Positions 31,950 to 39,646 of a DNA stretch of 64,000 nt are shown piece by piece. Position 1 is the stretch's first letter, and each line of letters opens with the position of its first letter. A program made the translations under genes and the position numbers. Source of the DNA: Nocardia mangyaensis (GTDB lineage: Bacteria > Actinomycetota > Actinomycetes > Mycobacteriales > Mycobacteriaceae). Where the stretch lies: NCBI RefSeq assembly GCF_001886715.1, contig NZ_CP018082.1, positions 5,766,001-5,830,000 of the forward strand, read 5' to 3'. Under the pieces are notes generated by a model. The model made no database searches, was not told where the DNA came from, and saw only the letters and a program-made list of their open reading frames with translations.

Positions 31950-33131
31950 ATGGTGACAGTCGAAGAGTTGTTCGCGATCGATCCGTTGCTGTCGTCCGAG
32001 GAGCGCGAAATCCGCGACACGGTGGCCCGCTTCGGCGAGCGCAGGCTGCGACCGCACATCGCCGACTGGTTCGAAGAGGGCACGTTCCCGGCGCGCGAGA
32101 TCGCGCCGGAGCTGGGCAAGCTCGGCCTGCTGGGAATGCATCTCGAGGGCTACGGCTGCGCGGGCGCGTCGGCGACCGCCTACGGCTTGGCCTGCCAGGA
32201 GCTCGAGGCGGTCGATTCCGGCGTCCGCAGCATGGTGTCGGTGCAGGGCTCGCTGGCCATGACGGCCATCCATTTCTTCGGCTCCGAGGAACAGAAGCAG
32301 CGGTATCTGCCCGCGATGGCGGCCGGTGAGCTGATCGGCTGCTTCGGCCTCACCGAACCCGACTTCGGCTCCAACCCCGGCGGCATGCGCACCCGTGCGC
32401 GCCGCGACGGCGAGGACTGGATCCTCAACGGGTCCAAGATGTGGATCACCAGCGGTTCGGTAGCCGATGTCGCCGTGGTGTGGGCCTACGCCGAGGAGTT
32501 CGGCGACGAGAAGCCGCGGGTGCGCGGGTTCCTGGTCCCGGCGGACACGCCCGGTTTCACCACCCGCGAGATCCACCGCAAGCTCTCGCTGCGCGCGTCA
32601 CTCACCGCCGCACTCGATTTCGACGATGTCCGTCTACCCGCCGACGCGGTGCTGCCCGAATCCCGCGGCCTGAGCTCACCGCTGGCCTGCCTGAGCGAGG
32701 CGCGCTTCGGCATCGTCTTCGGCGCCCTCGGCGCGGCACGGGACTGCCTGACCGCGGCCATCGACTACGCCCGCACCCGCGAGGTGTTCGACAGGCCGCT
32801 CGCGGGCTACCAGCTCACCCAGGCCAAGCTCGCCGACATGGCGTTGGAGCTGGGCAAGGGCCAGCTGCTGGCCCTGCACCTCGGCCGGTTGAAGGATCGG
32901 CACGAGATCACCGGCGAGCAGATCAGCGCGGGCAAGCTCAACAGCACCCGCGAGGCCATCGCGATCGCGCGCGAGTGCCGAACCATCCTGGGCGCCAACG
33001 GGATCTCGCTGGACTATCCGGTGCTGCGGCACGCCAACAATCTGGAGTCGGTGCTCACCTACGAGGGCACGGCCGAGGTGCACCAACTGGTGCTCGGCAA
33101 GGCGCTCACCGACGCCAACGCGTTCCGGTAG
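31950..33131 (+). CDS. Acyl-CoA dehydrogenase, glutaryl-CoA dehydrogenase-like
   Basis: 393 residues with the flavin and acyl-CoA motifs FGLTEPDFGSNPGGMRTRAR, MWITSGSVADVAVVWA and the catalytic glutamate in LTYEGTAEVHQLVLGKAL, the pattern of the glutaryl-CoA dehydrogenase branch. It may act in lysine or tryptophan breakdown; a partner gene is not present nearby, so the substrate is unproven. It starts the block between metB and cbs that is not in M. tuberculosis. Confidence 0.9.
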   Translation: MVTVEELFAIDPLLSSEEREIRDTVARFGERRLRPHIADWFEEGTFPAREIAPELGKLGLLGMHLEGYGCAGASATAYGLACQELEAVDSGVRSMVSVQGSLAMTAIHFFGSEEQKQRYLPAMAAGELIGCFGLTEPDFGSNPGGMRTRARRDGEDWILNGSKMWITSGSVADVAVVWAYAEEFGDEKPRVRGFLVPADTPGFTTREIHRKLSLRASLTAALDFDDVRLPADAVLPESRGLSSPLACLSEARFGIVFGALGAARDCLTAAIDYARTREVFDRPLAGYQLTQAKLADMALELGKGQLLALHLGRLKDRHEITGEQISAGKLNSTREAIAIARECRTILGANGISLDYPVLRHANNLESVLTYEGTAEVHQLVLGKALTDANAFR

Positions 33132-33132
33132 G

Positions 33133-33453
33133 TCAGGTTCCGGCCGGTAGCGGGGCGGTCACCGGCGCCGGCCGGATCAGGCCGCTCACGAAGGCCAGGG
33201 CCAGCATGGCGACGACCACGGTGAGCACCGTCAGCGCGAGCGGCACGGTGATCGCTGTCGAGATGCCGACGACCGTCAGGCTGGCCACTCCCCCGCAACC
33301 CCAGATGAGGGCGGCGGTAAGGCGACCGAGCAGGGGCGCGTAGGCCGACCGGCGCAGCGCGGACACAACTCCCGCTTGTGCCGCGTACCCCACGACAGCT
33401 GCGAAGATCGGGTTCATGCCGAGCAGCTGGACGGCCGGGTCGGTGACGTGCAC
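33133..33453 (-). CDS. Small membrane protein related to the 34.1-kb channel-like gene
   Basis: 106 residues with about three hydrophobic segments. Its middle, YAPLLGRLTAALIWGCGGVA through VSGLIRP, lines up with YGTMLGRIAAVFIWGIGIIA through GGLVRP of the protein encoded at 34126-34941, so it is a shortened paralogue holding one conserved TM-helix repeat. GTG 33453 has AAAGGA upstream, and the leader also resembles that of the longer gene. It may be an accessory subunit or a decaying copy. Confidence 0.65.
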   Translation of the reverse strand: MHVTDPAVQLLGMNPIFAAVVGYAAQAGVVSALRRSAYAPLLGRLTAALIWGCGGVASLTVVGISTAITVPLALTVLTVVVAMLALAFVSGLIRPAPVTAPLPAGT

Positions 33454-33723
33454 AGCGGATCCTTTCGCTCGCCGAGCTGGTTTGCCGAAAGTTCTCTCGA
33501 GTTGAGTTATACCCGCTCAGAATCCATCGGCACACCACTTCGCACAACTTCACGATCCCGCCCTGCCGCACCCCGCGCCACTGGACGATTGATCACCACG
33601 TTGTCAGGCGAGAATCGGCCGAGTGCGACCACGACCAGAGCATGGTGGTCACCCGACCACCAGGCCACTGTGAGAGAACCCACTATCTTTCCCGGTTCGC
33701 CATGAAATTGCTACCATCTTGTG

Positions 33724-34071
33724 ATGTTTGCGCCCGGCCCCGCGTTGCTCGAGTCATCGGCACGTCGACAACTCCAGCAACTGAACACCGAATTCGGCGA
33801 ACCGGCCGCAACGGCCGCCGCCATACTGCCCGCCCTGTCGGCCCAGCTGGATCAGCATGCCGCCGCGGTGCGCGACATTCTCGAATTCGGGGTCGAAGAT
33901 TCCGCGCGCATTCCGCTCAGCATTCTGCTCGCCGGATACGTGCGCGGATTACTCGATCACTTCGCCGAAGGCGCCGACGGATTCCTGGCCGGTGCGCCGC
34001 AGATCTGGCACGAGGCCGACTGGCTGCAACTCCGCCTCGCTGCGGTCTGCCAGTACGCCGATCCCGCCTGA
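33724..34071 (+). CDS. Small conserved protein, DUF6401-like
   Basis: 115 residues (GTG 33721 also possible). Helical throughout: ESSARRQLQQLN, ALSAQLDQHAAAVRDILEFG, IPLSILLAGYVRGLLDHFAEG and WLQLRLAAVCQYADPA. The arrangement resembles the actinobacterial DUF6401 family, sometimes found near natural-product genes; I am only moderately sure. It lies alone between the two related membrane genes on the opposite strand. Confidence 0.55.
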   Translation: MFAPGPALLESSARRQLQQLNTEFGEPAATAAAILPALSAQLDQHAAAVRDILEFGVEDSARIPLSILLAGYVRGLLDHFAEGADGFLAGAPQIWHEADWLQLRLAAVCQYADPA

Positions 34072-34125
34072 ACGCACCATCGGCGCCCCGCCACCCACGG
34101 TGACGAGACGCCGATACCCGGTGGG

Positions 34126-34941
34126 TCAGCGACCGGTTTCGCCACTCGATCCCGGAGTCGCCCACTGCTGCGCCTGCTCGGTGTAGGCGCCGGGGGTGAC
34201 GCTCTCCCCGGACCGCGCGGCGTCCTCACGCCCGCGCTGATAGGCATCGGCGTGCCCCTTCATCGCGGGCATCTCCGCTTCCAGGTTGCCCAGCCAGGTG
34301 TTCCAGCGCTGCTCCATCGGCCGCACCAGACCGCCGCCGACACCGACCACCAGGATGCCGCCGATGGTGGCCAGCACCGCGATCAGGATCGGCGTGGTCA
34401 CTGCGGTCGCGACACCGATCTGGTTCAGCGCGGCGATGATGCCGATGCCCCAGATGAACACCGCGGCGATCCGGCCGAGCATCGTCCCGTAGGACAGCCC
34501 GCCGAGCACATTGCTGATCATCTCGCTCACCGCGTGGGCGATGGCCCCCGCGATCACCACGATCACGATCGCCACCGCCGCCTTGGGCAGCCAGGCCACG
34601 ATGCCGGTGAGCAGGTCGCTGACCGGGTTGGGCCCGAACACCCCGAAACCGATCTGCAACGCGATCAGCAGAATCGCGTAGTAGGCGATCTTGGCCAGCA
34701 GATCCGAGGCGTCATACTTACTGCGGGACATCATTTTCCGGATCTGCCCACGTTCGACGAGCCGATCGAAGCCGACGCGCTCGAGCACCGCGTTGACGAT
34801 CTTCGCGACGATTTTCGCGATGATCCAGCCGACGATCAGAATGGCGACGAAGGCAGCCGCCTTGGGAATGAATTGCGCAACCGAACTCCACGCGTCAGTC
34901 AAGCCCTGCTGGAAATCGATCGCAACGACGGAGGTATCCAC
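34126..34941 (-). CDS. Mechanosensitive-channel-like membrane protein (conserved TM-helix repeats)
   Basis: 271 residues with five or so membrane segments. Two copies of the conserved TM-helix type repeat (KAAAFVAILIVGWIIAKIVA and KAAVAIVIVVIAGAIAHAVS) are each followed by a glycine-rich helix. It resembles CmpX-type proteins rather than full MscS, as no beta domain follows; the tail is soluble and polar (WNTWLGNLEAEMPAMKGH). GTG 34941 is preceded by AAAGGAA. Role in membrane tension or envelope sensing is inferred. Confidence 0.8.
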   Translation of the reverse strand: MDTSVVAIDFQQGLTDAWSSVAQFIPKAAAFVAILIVGWIIAKIVAKIVNAVLERVGFDRLVERGQIRKMMSRSKYDASDLLAKIAYYAILLIALQIGFGVFGPNPVSDLLTGIVAWLPKAAVAIVIVVIAGAIAHAVSEMISNVLGGLSYGTMLGRIAAVFIWGIGIIAALNQIGVATAVTTPILIAVLATIGGILVVGVGGGLVRPMEQRWNTWLGNLEAEMPAMKGHADAYQRGREDAARSGESVTPGAYTEQAQQWATPGSSGETGR

Positions 34942-35106
34942 AGCACTTCCTTTCGCTCTTCCCGGCCGCCGCGGCCGATTTGCCGAAGCGCCTGCTCCGA
35001 GTATCTACCCGAGATATCGGAACTGAATCACTGTGTAGCTAGAACGTTGCTTTGTGTCCGGTCAGCGAGGGGATCTTGCGCTCGCGGAGCACTCGAGTCA
35101 TCGTCA

Positions 35107-35122
35107 GTAAGCAGTTACTTAC
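35107..35122. promoter_or_regulatory. TetR operator, autoregulatory
   Basis: GTAAGCAGTTACTTAC is an inverted repeat with one mismatched pair, 12 bases before the TetR start codon, overlapping its ribosome-site/promoter region. This half-site (GTAAG) is a common TetR-family target in actinobacteria. Confidence 0.65.
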
Positions 35123-35134
35123 CTCGGAGGTGCC

Positions 35135-35818
35135 ATGGCGACCACATCGCGGGACCGGATCATGACCGAGGCGTTGCGCCTGTTCGGCGAGCGGGGCTTC
35201 GCCAAGACCTCCGTCGCCCAGATCGAGCAGGCCGCCGGGCTCTCGGGCGGTTCGGGCGCGCTGTATCGGCACTTCAAGTCCAAAGACGAGTTGCTCGTCC
35301 AGGCGGTCGCGGCCAGGCTGGAGGATCGCGGTGACTGGGAGCGGTTCCTCACGCCCGGCTTCTCCATCGTCGACATGCTGGCGACGCTCTCCCCCACCGG
35401 CAGCACTGTCGACAAGCTCCTCACGCTGGGCCGGATCGGCCTGGCCCGGCTGGACCATGATCGCGATGTCACCCGGATCCTGTTGCGCGACAATTCGATC
35501 CCCGCGCCGATGCTGGAGGTGTTCCGGCAGCGGGAGTACGCGGTGGTGCTGTCGACAGTCACCCGCGGGCTGGTCGAGCTCGCCGGTGACCGAGCGCGAG
35601 AAGAGGATTGGGACGCCGCCGCCGCGGTGCTGGTCGGCGCGCTGGCCCATTTCTGGATGATGCGCGACATCTTCGACGGCGGTCATCCGGCCGGCATCGA
35701 CACCGATCGATATCTGCGGGCCACCGCGGAGCTGGTCGCCGCCCGGCTCGACCGGGCTTCCACCGAACCCGCCCCGCGATCAACGGCGGGGGCAGTCTCC
35801 GCGGACGTTTCACCATGA
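35135..35818 (+). CDS. TetR-family transcriptional regulator
   Basis: 227 residues. The N-terminal helix-turn-helix is clear: RDRIMTEALRLFGERGFAKT and GSGALYRHFKSKDELLVQAV. The C-terminal ligand domain has WDAAAAVLVGALAHFWMM. Its stop overlaps (ATGA) the start of a truncated flavoprotein gene, which was presumably its target. The regulator looks intact even though the partner is lost. Confidence 0.92.
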   Translation: MATTSRDRIMTEALRLFGERGFAKTSVAQIEQAAGLSGGSGALYRHFKSKDELLVQAVAARLEDRGDWERFLTPGFSIVDMLATLSPTGSTVDKLLTLGRIGLARLDHDRDVTRILLRDNSIPAPMLEVFRQREYAVVLSTVTRGLVELAGDRAREEDWDAAAAVLVGALAHFWMMRDIFDGGHPAGIDTDRYLRATAELVAARLDRASTEPAPRSTAGAVSADVSP

Positions 35819-35913
35819 CAACGACACCCATCACCGTCGTCGGCGGCGGGCTCGCCGCGGCGGCCTCAGCCGTCGCTGCGGTCCAGGGAGCCGGCCAGCG
35901 CTCGACTCGCTGA
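35815..35913 (+). pseudogene. Truncated FAD-dependent oxidoreductase remnant
   Basis: Starts with ATG overlapping the TetR stop and encodes 32 residues beginning MTTTPITVVGGGLAAAASAV, the classic Rossmann dinucleotide-binding opening (GGGLA) of NAD(P)/FAD-dependent desaturase-like oxidoreductases. It then runs into a stop after GAGQRSTR; the remaining several hundred residues are absent. The erm control region begins about 18 bases later, so the deletion and the arrival of erm may be linked. Confidence 0.6.
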
Positions 35914-35930
35914 CCCGATACCCCGGCCGT

Positions 35931-35966
35931 AATTCGGTTGCGGCCGGAGCACCCGGTTCCTACGGT
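35931..35966 (+). promoter_or_regulatory. WhiB7-like promoter of the erm transcript
   Basis: -35 TTGCGG (35938-35943), 17-bp spacer, -10 TACGGT (35961-35966). Immediately upstream of the -35 is an A/T-rich patch in AATTCGGTTG, the arrangement (A/T stretch then GGTTG) through which WhiB7 with SigA activates antibiotic-resistance genes in mycobacteria. Predicted start of transcription is about 35973-35974, at the leader-peptide ATG. Confidence 0.6.
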
Positions 35967-35973
35967 GGTCCGC

Positions 35974-36027
35974 ATGTCGTGCCACGTGTTCGTTCGTCTC
36001 CGCCACGCCCGGGCTCTGGCCCGCTAG
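35974..36027 (+). CDS. Putative erm leader peptide with R-L-R arrest motif
   Basis: A 17-codon ORF, MSCHVFVRLRHARALAR, ending TAG. The -10 box ends seven bases before the ATG, so the message would be leaderless. Its middle holds R-L-R, the +X+ motif (compare MRLR in ErmDL) at which macrolide-bound ribosomes stall. It lies 88 bases upstream of erm. Too short for ORF calling; supported by position and motif. Confidence 0.55.
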   Translation: MSCHVFVRLRHARALAR

Positions 36028-36028
36028 C

Positions 36029-36108
36029 GGACGCGGACACTTCCCCCGGCGTCCACCGGCGCGCCCAGGGCCCTTCGAGACTCATTCGACTCGAGGACCC
36101 GAGAGGGC
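36029..36108 (+). promoter_or_regulatory. Translational attenuator upstream of erm
   Basis: Stem GGACGC/GCGTCC (36029-36034 with 36049-36054), then GCCCTTCG (36070-36077) pairing with CGAGAGGGC (36100-36108, one bulge). The latter covers the GAGAGGG ribosome site of erm. GGGCTC at 36011-36016, inside the leader peptide ORF, could pair with GGGCCC at 36068-36073 and free the site when a ribosome rearranges the leader. Pairing scheme is inferred by eye. Confidence 0.5.
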
Positions 36109-36115
36109 TATTGCT

Positions 36116-37006
36116 GTGGCGCGAGATTTCGCCTACCGAAACCATGCACACACCCAACGCAAGATCACCGGCAAAACCGGTGGACGCACCCCACGCGACC
36201 GAACCAGACGGACACTCTCACAGAACTTCCTGGTGGACCCTGCCGTCGTCGACGCCATGCTGGCGGTCGCCGAACCCACTGGAACAATTCTGGAACCCGG
36301 TGCGGGCGAGGGCGTCCTGACCTGCGCACTGGCCGAGCACGGAACCCAGGTCACCGCCTACGAGATCGACCCGCTCCTGGCCACCCGGCTCACGGCGCGA
36401 ACCCGCGCCGACAACCGAATCCGAGTGGTCCGGGGCGATTTCACCAAGGCCAAGGCACCGCGAACGCCTTTCGCCGTGGTGGGCAACATCCCCTACTCCG
36501 TCACGGCCGGGATCGTCGACTGGTGCCTGACCGCCCCGAACCTGACCTCCGCAACCCTGCTCACCCAACGCGAGTACGCCCGCAAACGCACCGGCGACTA
36601 CGGCCGCTGGAGCCTGCTCACCGCGACAACCTGGCCCTGGTTCACCTGGGAACTCCGGGGATCGGTCCCCCGCACCAGCTTCCGCCCGATCCCCTCGGTC
36701 GACTCCGCGATCCTCCGCATCACCCGTCGCCCAAAACCCTTGGTGCAACACCGTGACTCGTACGTCGACCTGGTTCGCACCGGCTTCTCCGGAATCGGCG
36801 GCACCGTCCGCGCCTCCCTCCACACTCGCTACCAAGGCGTGGACAAGGCCCTGATGTCGGTGGGCATCGCCAACGACACGGTCGTCGCCCACGTCCACCC
36901 GGACCAGTGGGTGGCACTACACCCGATGCTCATTCACAGATCCCCGGCTGAGCTGCCGTCTGCCCATCGCAACGGCAGCTCAGCCGCAGTACTGAAGATT
37001 GAGTAG
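36116..37006 (+). CDS. erm: Erm-type 23S rRNA (adenine-N6) methyltransferase
   Basis: 296 residues. It methylates A2058 of 23S rRNA, giving macrolide-lincosamide-streptogramin resistance. Motifs of the Erm/KsgA family: SQNFLVDPAVV, SAM-binding LEPGAGEGVLT, YEIDPLLATRL, GDFTKAK and the catalytic VVGNIPYSVT. The basic N-terminus (RKITGKTGGRTPRDRTRR) is typical of actinobacterial Erm rather than KsgA. GTG 36116 has GAGAGGG upstream, in the attenuator stem. Confidence 0.92.
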   Translation: MARDFAYRNHAHTQRKITGKTGGRTPRDRTRRTLSQNFLVDPAVVDAMLAVAEPTGTILEPGAGEGVLTCALAEHGTQVTAYEIDPLLATRLTARTRADNRIRVVRGDFTKAKAPRTPFAVVGNIPYSVTAGIVDWCLTAPNLTSATLLTQREYARKRTGDYGRWSLLTATTWPWFTWELRGSVPRTSFRPIPSVDSAILRITRRPKPLVQHRDSYVDLVRTGFSGIGGTVRASLHTRYQGVDKALMSVGIANDTVVAHVHPDQWVALHPMLIHRSPAELPSAHRNGSSAAVLKIE

Positions 37007-37030
37007 AAACTGTACGGTTCTGTACAGTTT
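37007..37030. promoter_or_regulatory. Perfect inverted-repeat operator of the second toxin-antitoxin pair
   Basis: AAACTGTAC (37007-37015) and GTACAGTTT (37022-37030) are perfect 9-base arms separated by six bases, beginning at the base after the erm stop codon. A -10-like TAAGGT (37030-37035) follows, so binding here would block the antitoxin promoter: autoregulation by the antitoxin-toxin complex is expected. Confidence 0.7.
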
Positions 37031-37046
37031 AAGGTAGCCTTCTGCT

Positions 37047-37325
37047 ATGACCACGATCAGGGCAGAAGAGACGCGGCTTCCACGCCGGGCGAAGGAAGCG
37101 GTGGATCGGCATGAGCGGGTCGTCGTGGTGAACCATGACCGGCCCGCTTTTGTCATCGTCCACCCCGACGAATACCCGGAGACGGGTCGCCGACGGGGCC
37201 GCTCGATGAACGAAGCGCTGCGGCTGCTCACCTCCGCGGCGACACCTGACCCCGAATTCGGCGACGATCTGGAAGCTGTGCGTGACACAGTAGGCCCGAT
37301 GCCGGAGGACCCGTGGGCACACTGA
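37047..37325 (+). CDS. Antitoxin (Phd/VapB-like)
   Basis: 92 residues. The N-terminal half (RLPRRAKEAVDRHERVVVVN then RPAFVIVHPDEYPE) reads as a prevent-host-death type DNA-binding fold, and the acidic C-terminus (PEFGDDLEAVRDTVGPMPED) as the toxin-binding arm. It overlaps the toxin gene by 13 bases. It is distinct in sequence from the antitoxin at 18.9 kb. Confidence 0.82.
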   Translation: MTTIRAEETRLPRRAKEAVDRHERVVVVNHDRPAFVIVHPDEYPETGRRRGRSMNEALRLLTSAATPDPEFGDDLEAVRDTVGPMPEDPWAH

Positions 37326-37750
37326 TCGACACATCTGTCTTCATCGACCTCGAACGCGCGTACACACGAGGCGGTGCGTCGACCTTGGACAAGATCGCCA
37401 ACGAGCTCGGAGCTCAAGTCGGTTTCGACGAAGACGTAGCGATGTCAGCGGTGACAGCATCAGAGCTCCTGCACGGCGTCCACCGCGCGAAGCCCGAATT
37501 ACGCTCCCGACGTGAAGCTTTCGTCGAGATGGCGATTGCCGCGTTTCCGCCGCAGCCCTTCGATCTCCTCGCGGCGCGAATTCACGCAGGGGTATGGGCC
37601 GACCTAACCAATCGAGGCCAGGAGATCGGCGCACACGATGTTCTCATCGCCGCGACCGCGATGAGTATCGGCTGGCGAATAGCCACCGCCAATACCCGCC
37701 ACTTCGATCGAATACCGGGACTGGACGTGCGTGAAGTGCGGTTCACCTGA
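37313..37750 (+). CDS. VapC-type PIN-domain toxin
   Basis: 145 residues from GTG 37313 inside the end of the antitoxin gene. The PIN acidic set is complete: TLIDTSVFIDLE, AMSAVTASELLHG, EIGAHDVLIAATA and ANTRHFDRIPGL. It is predicted to be an Mg-dependent endoribonuclease. It lies directly downstream of erm, a location where a TA pair would help keep the resistance gene in place (inference). Confidence 0.9.
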   Translation: MGTLIDTSVFIDLERAYTRGGASTLDKIANELGAQVGFDEDVAMSAVTASELLHGVHRAKPELRSRREAFVEMAIAAFPPQPFDLLAARIHAGVWADLTNRGQEIGAHDVLIAATAMSIGWRIATANTRHFDRIPGLDVREVRFT

Positions 37751-37781
37751 TCCGCTCCGACGGCCGCACTCCACATCATTT

Positions 37782-38279
37782 TCAGGTCCTCGAGAAGGGG
37801 TCCACATCGCGCAGCCGTTGTCGGTGAATTCGCTGCAGTTCGCCCGCGCGGGTCAGAAAGTCTGCGATTGTCTCGAGTTCGGCGGGGTCGTAATATTTCA
37901 GCAACATCTTGTAGCTGTCGACGATCATGGGTACGACGAGTTCCTGTACTCGGCGAGCCGCGAGTTCGGTGGCCATCACAATCACGCGACGACGGTCGGT
38001 CGGGTGCAGCGAGCGCGCGATGTAGCCCTGCTTCTCCAGCCGGTTGAGCATGATCGTGACGCCGGCGGAGGTGAGGCCGAGCCGTTCGGCCAGTAGGCCC
38101 GGCGTCGTACCCTTCTCGTCCTCGAGCAGGACGATCTCCAGCGCACGCCGATCGGTCTCGTTCACACCGAGCACTCTGATCAGTTCACGGGTCAGATCCT
38201 CGACGGTTTCGTGATAGAACTCCAGGGCCCTTTTGAGCTCGACCGAGATCCGGGCGGGTTCGGTTGGTCTAGGGCGCAC
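37782..38279 (-). CDS. MarR-family transcriptional regulator
   Basis: 165 residues. The winged helix is evident: LLAERLGLTSAGVTIMLNRL then KQGYIARSLHPTDRRRVIV, with dimerising helices at both ends. GTG 38279 has GAGGGGAA upstream. There is no obvious divergent target: 328 bases of hairpin-rich non-coding DNA separate it from the next gene on the same strand. Ligand and targets unknown. Confidence 0.9.
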   Translation of the reverse strand: MRPRPTEPARISVELKRALEFYHETVEDLTRELIRVLGVNETDRRALEIVLLEDEKGTTPGLLAERLGLTSAGVTIMLNRLEKQGYIARSLHPTDRRRVIVMATELAARRVQELVVPMIVDSYKMLLKYYDPAELETIADFLTRAGELQRIHRQRLRDVDPFSRT

Positions 38280-38358
38280 AGGCGTTCCCCTCGATCACTG
38301 GAAACGGACAACCGCTCGGATCGCCGGCCCGAACGGTCGCTGGCGAACATCACGGAAG

Positions 38359-38408
38359 CCGACACCGCTCCTGGCGCGGTGGTGTCGGACATGCACTGTA
38401 CGACACCA
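38359..38408. repeat. Mutually exclusive hairpins upstream of the MarR gene
   Basis: GGTGTCGG (38381-38388) can pair perfectly with CCGACACC (38359-38366) or, shifted by one base, TGGTGTCG (38380-38387) with CGACACCA (38401-38408). Three alternating copies of one complement make two competing stems, as in attenuators. The whole 38280-38606 interval otherwise holds no gene. Confidence 0.4.
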
Positions 38409-38509
38409 CGGCCGACGCGACGCCGTGCATCGCGCAATTCGGTCGAAGTGCCCACTTCGCCAAACCGTAAGTGGGCCAATGGTTATCGGGGTCGAAAGGC
38501 CCGGGCAGG

Positions 38510-38545
38510 GCCTGGACCGGGTTGCTTGCACAACCCGGTCCAGGC
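38510..38545. terminator. Terminator hairpin of the secreted-protein gene
   Basis: Perfect 15-bp stem: GCCTGGACCGGGTTG (38510-38524) with CAACCCGGTCCAGGC (38531-38545), loop CTTGCA. It lies about 60 bases beyond the stop codon of the minus-strand secreted-protein gene. Confidence 0.8.
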
Positions 38546-38606
38546 AGGGCCACCGCAGGCTGCCGGAGTGAACCCCGGGATCACCCCGGGGTGCCGGTCC
38601 GCCGGC

Positions 38607-39227
38607 TCAGGTGACCGAGGTGGTGGTGAGGGTGGGCGAGGGGTTCGGGTAGCACGCGGTCGCGACATTGCCGATGAACGCCACGTTGGTCGTCATCGTC
38701 ATGCCGGGACTGGCGTAGCTGGTCCCCGCGTACTTACTGGTGATCGGCGTCCCGGCGGCGCCGGCGGTGACGTTGATGGTCACCGCCGGTGGGGTGAAGC
38801 TGGTGCCGCCTGCGATGGGACCCGGCACGGTCAGGACGACATTCCCGCCCGACGTGGCGACAGTGCCCGCCACGGTGCCTCCGGAGACGGTCGCCGAGAC
38901 CAAGGTCGAATTCGCCGGAGTCGGAATGGTCATCTTCAGGTTGCTGATGTTGTTCACGGTGAAGCCGGACGCCGAACCGGGAACCGACGAGGCACCCGGC
39001 GTGACGGTGATGGCCACCGCGGAACCCGACGCCGCCGAGCCCGGCGCGGTACCGGTGACCGAGGTGGTCATGTTGGAGGTTTGACCGATGCCGAGGATGG
39101 TGCCCCGGCAGTTCCAGTTCACGCTGATGGGGTTGGCGTGCGCCGCCGGTGCGGCCAGACAGAAGACGGTGGCAACGGCCGCCGGCGCGAGAAGGCCGGC
39201 GCGAAGGAGGGACGAGTTCGATCTCAT
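38607..39227 (-). CDS. Secreted Ser/Thr-rich beta-sandwich-like protein
   Basis: 206 residues with a Sec signal (LLAPAAVATVFCLAAPAAHA; cleavage after AHA). The mature part is rich in Thr, Ser, Gly and Val with alternating strands (SASGFTVNNISNLKMTIPTP; SGGNVVLTVPGPIAGG) and one Cys near each end (VNWNCRG, ATACYPN), likely a disulfide closing an immunoglobulin-like fold. Related to actinobacterial surface proteins of the DUF6801 kind perhaps, not certain. The upstream 39228-39420 is unusually AT-rich. Confidence 0.7.
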   Translation of the reverse strand: MRSNSSLLRAGLLAPAAVATVFCLAAPAAHANPISVNWNCRGTILGIGQTSNMTTSVTGTAPGSAASGSAVAITVTPGASSVPGSASGFTVNNISNLKMTIPTPANSTLVSATVSGGTVAGTVATSGGNVVLTVPGPIAGGTSFTPPAVTINVTAGAAGTPITSKYAGTSYASPGMTMTTNVAFIGNVATACYPNPSPTLTTTSVT

Positions 39228-39424
39228 GGGTGTCTCCAGGAAATGTCGAGCAACGGTACGATGGGTTGTCGAACCGCAATTAATGGTGTTCGAAAAATAT
39301 AGCCCGCCTGCCATTGTTTCGTGTCGAAATCATCAATTCAAGAGCTCGAAAGAATGATTATCTACTATTAGATATTCACTCCGAATAGTTATTTTTGGAA
39401 AGATGTTCGGCGGGCCATCTCCAC

Positions 39425-39646
39425 CTATCGTTCATTGCCGACTCGATTCAATTCAAGCCAGGCCCCACCGAGGTCCGGCCTTCGCGCGCCTCGACCTACA
39501 GAAGTCGGCTGTCCCGCCTTCGTCGCTCGCGCCCACACCACAGCCGGGACCAATACCTCGGCGAGCAGCGCCCGCAACCGTGCGGCAGGCTTGGGCTCAC
39601 ACAATGCCGACAGCCCGTCCGAATCGAGCACGATCGGCAGCGTCAT
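39425..39646 (-). pseudogene. Truncated PIN-domain (VapC-like) toxin remnant
   Basis: 73 residues. The first 45 look like a VapC start (MTLPIVLDSDGLSALCEPKP, then LLAEVLVPAVVWARATKAG), but the remaining catalytic acidic residues are missing and the tail (GQPTSVGRGARRPDLGG) is unlike PIN. Normal length would be about 135. The start overlaps the stop of an upstream antitoxin tail (ATGA), showing it was once a TA pair. Confidence 0.6.
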
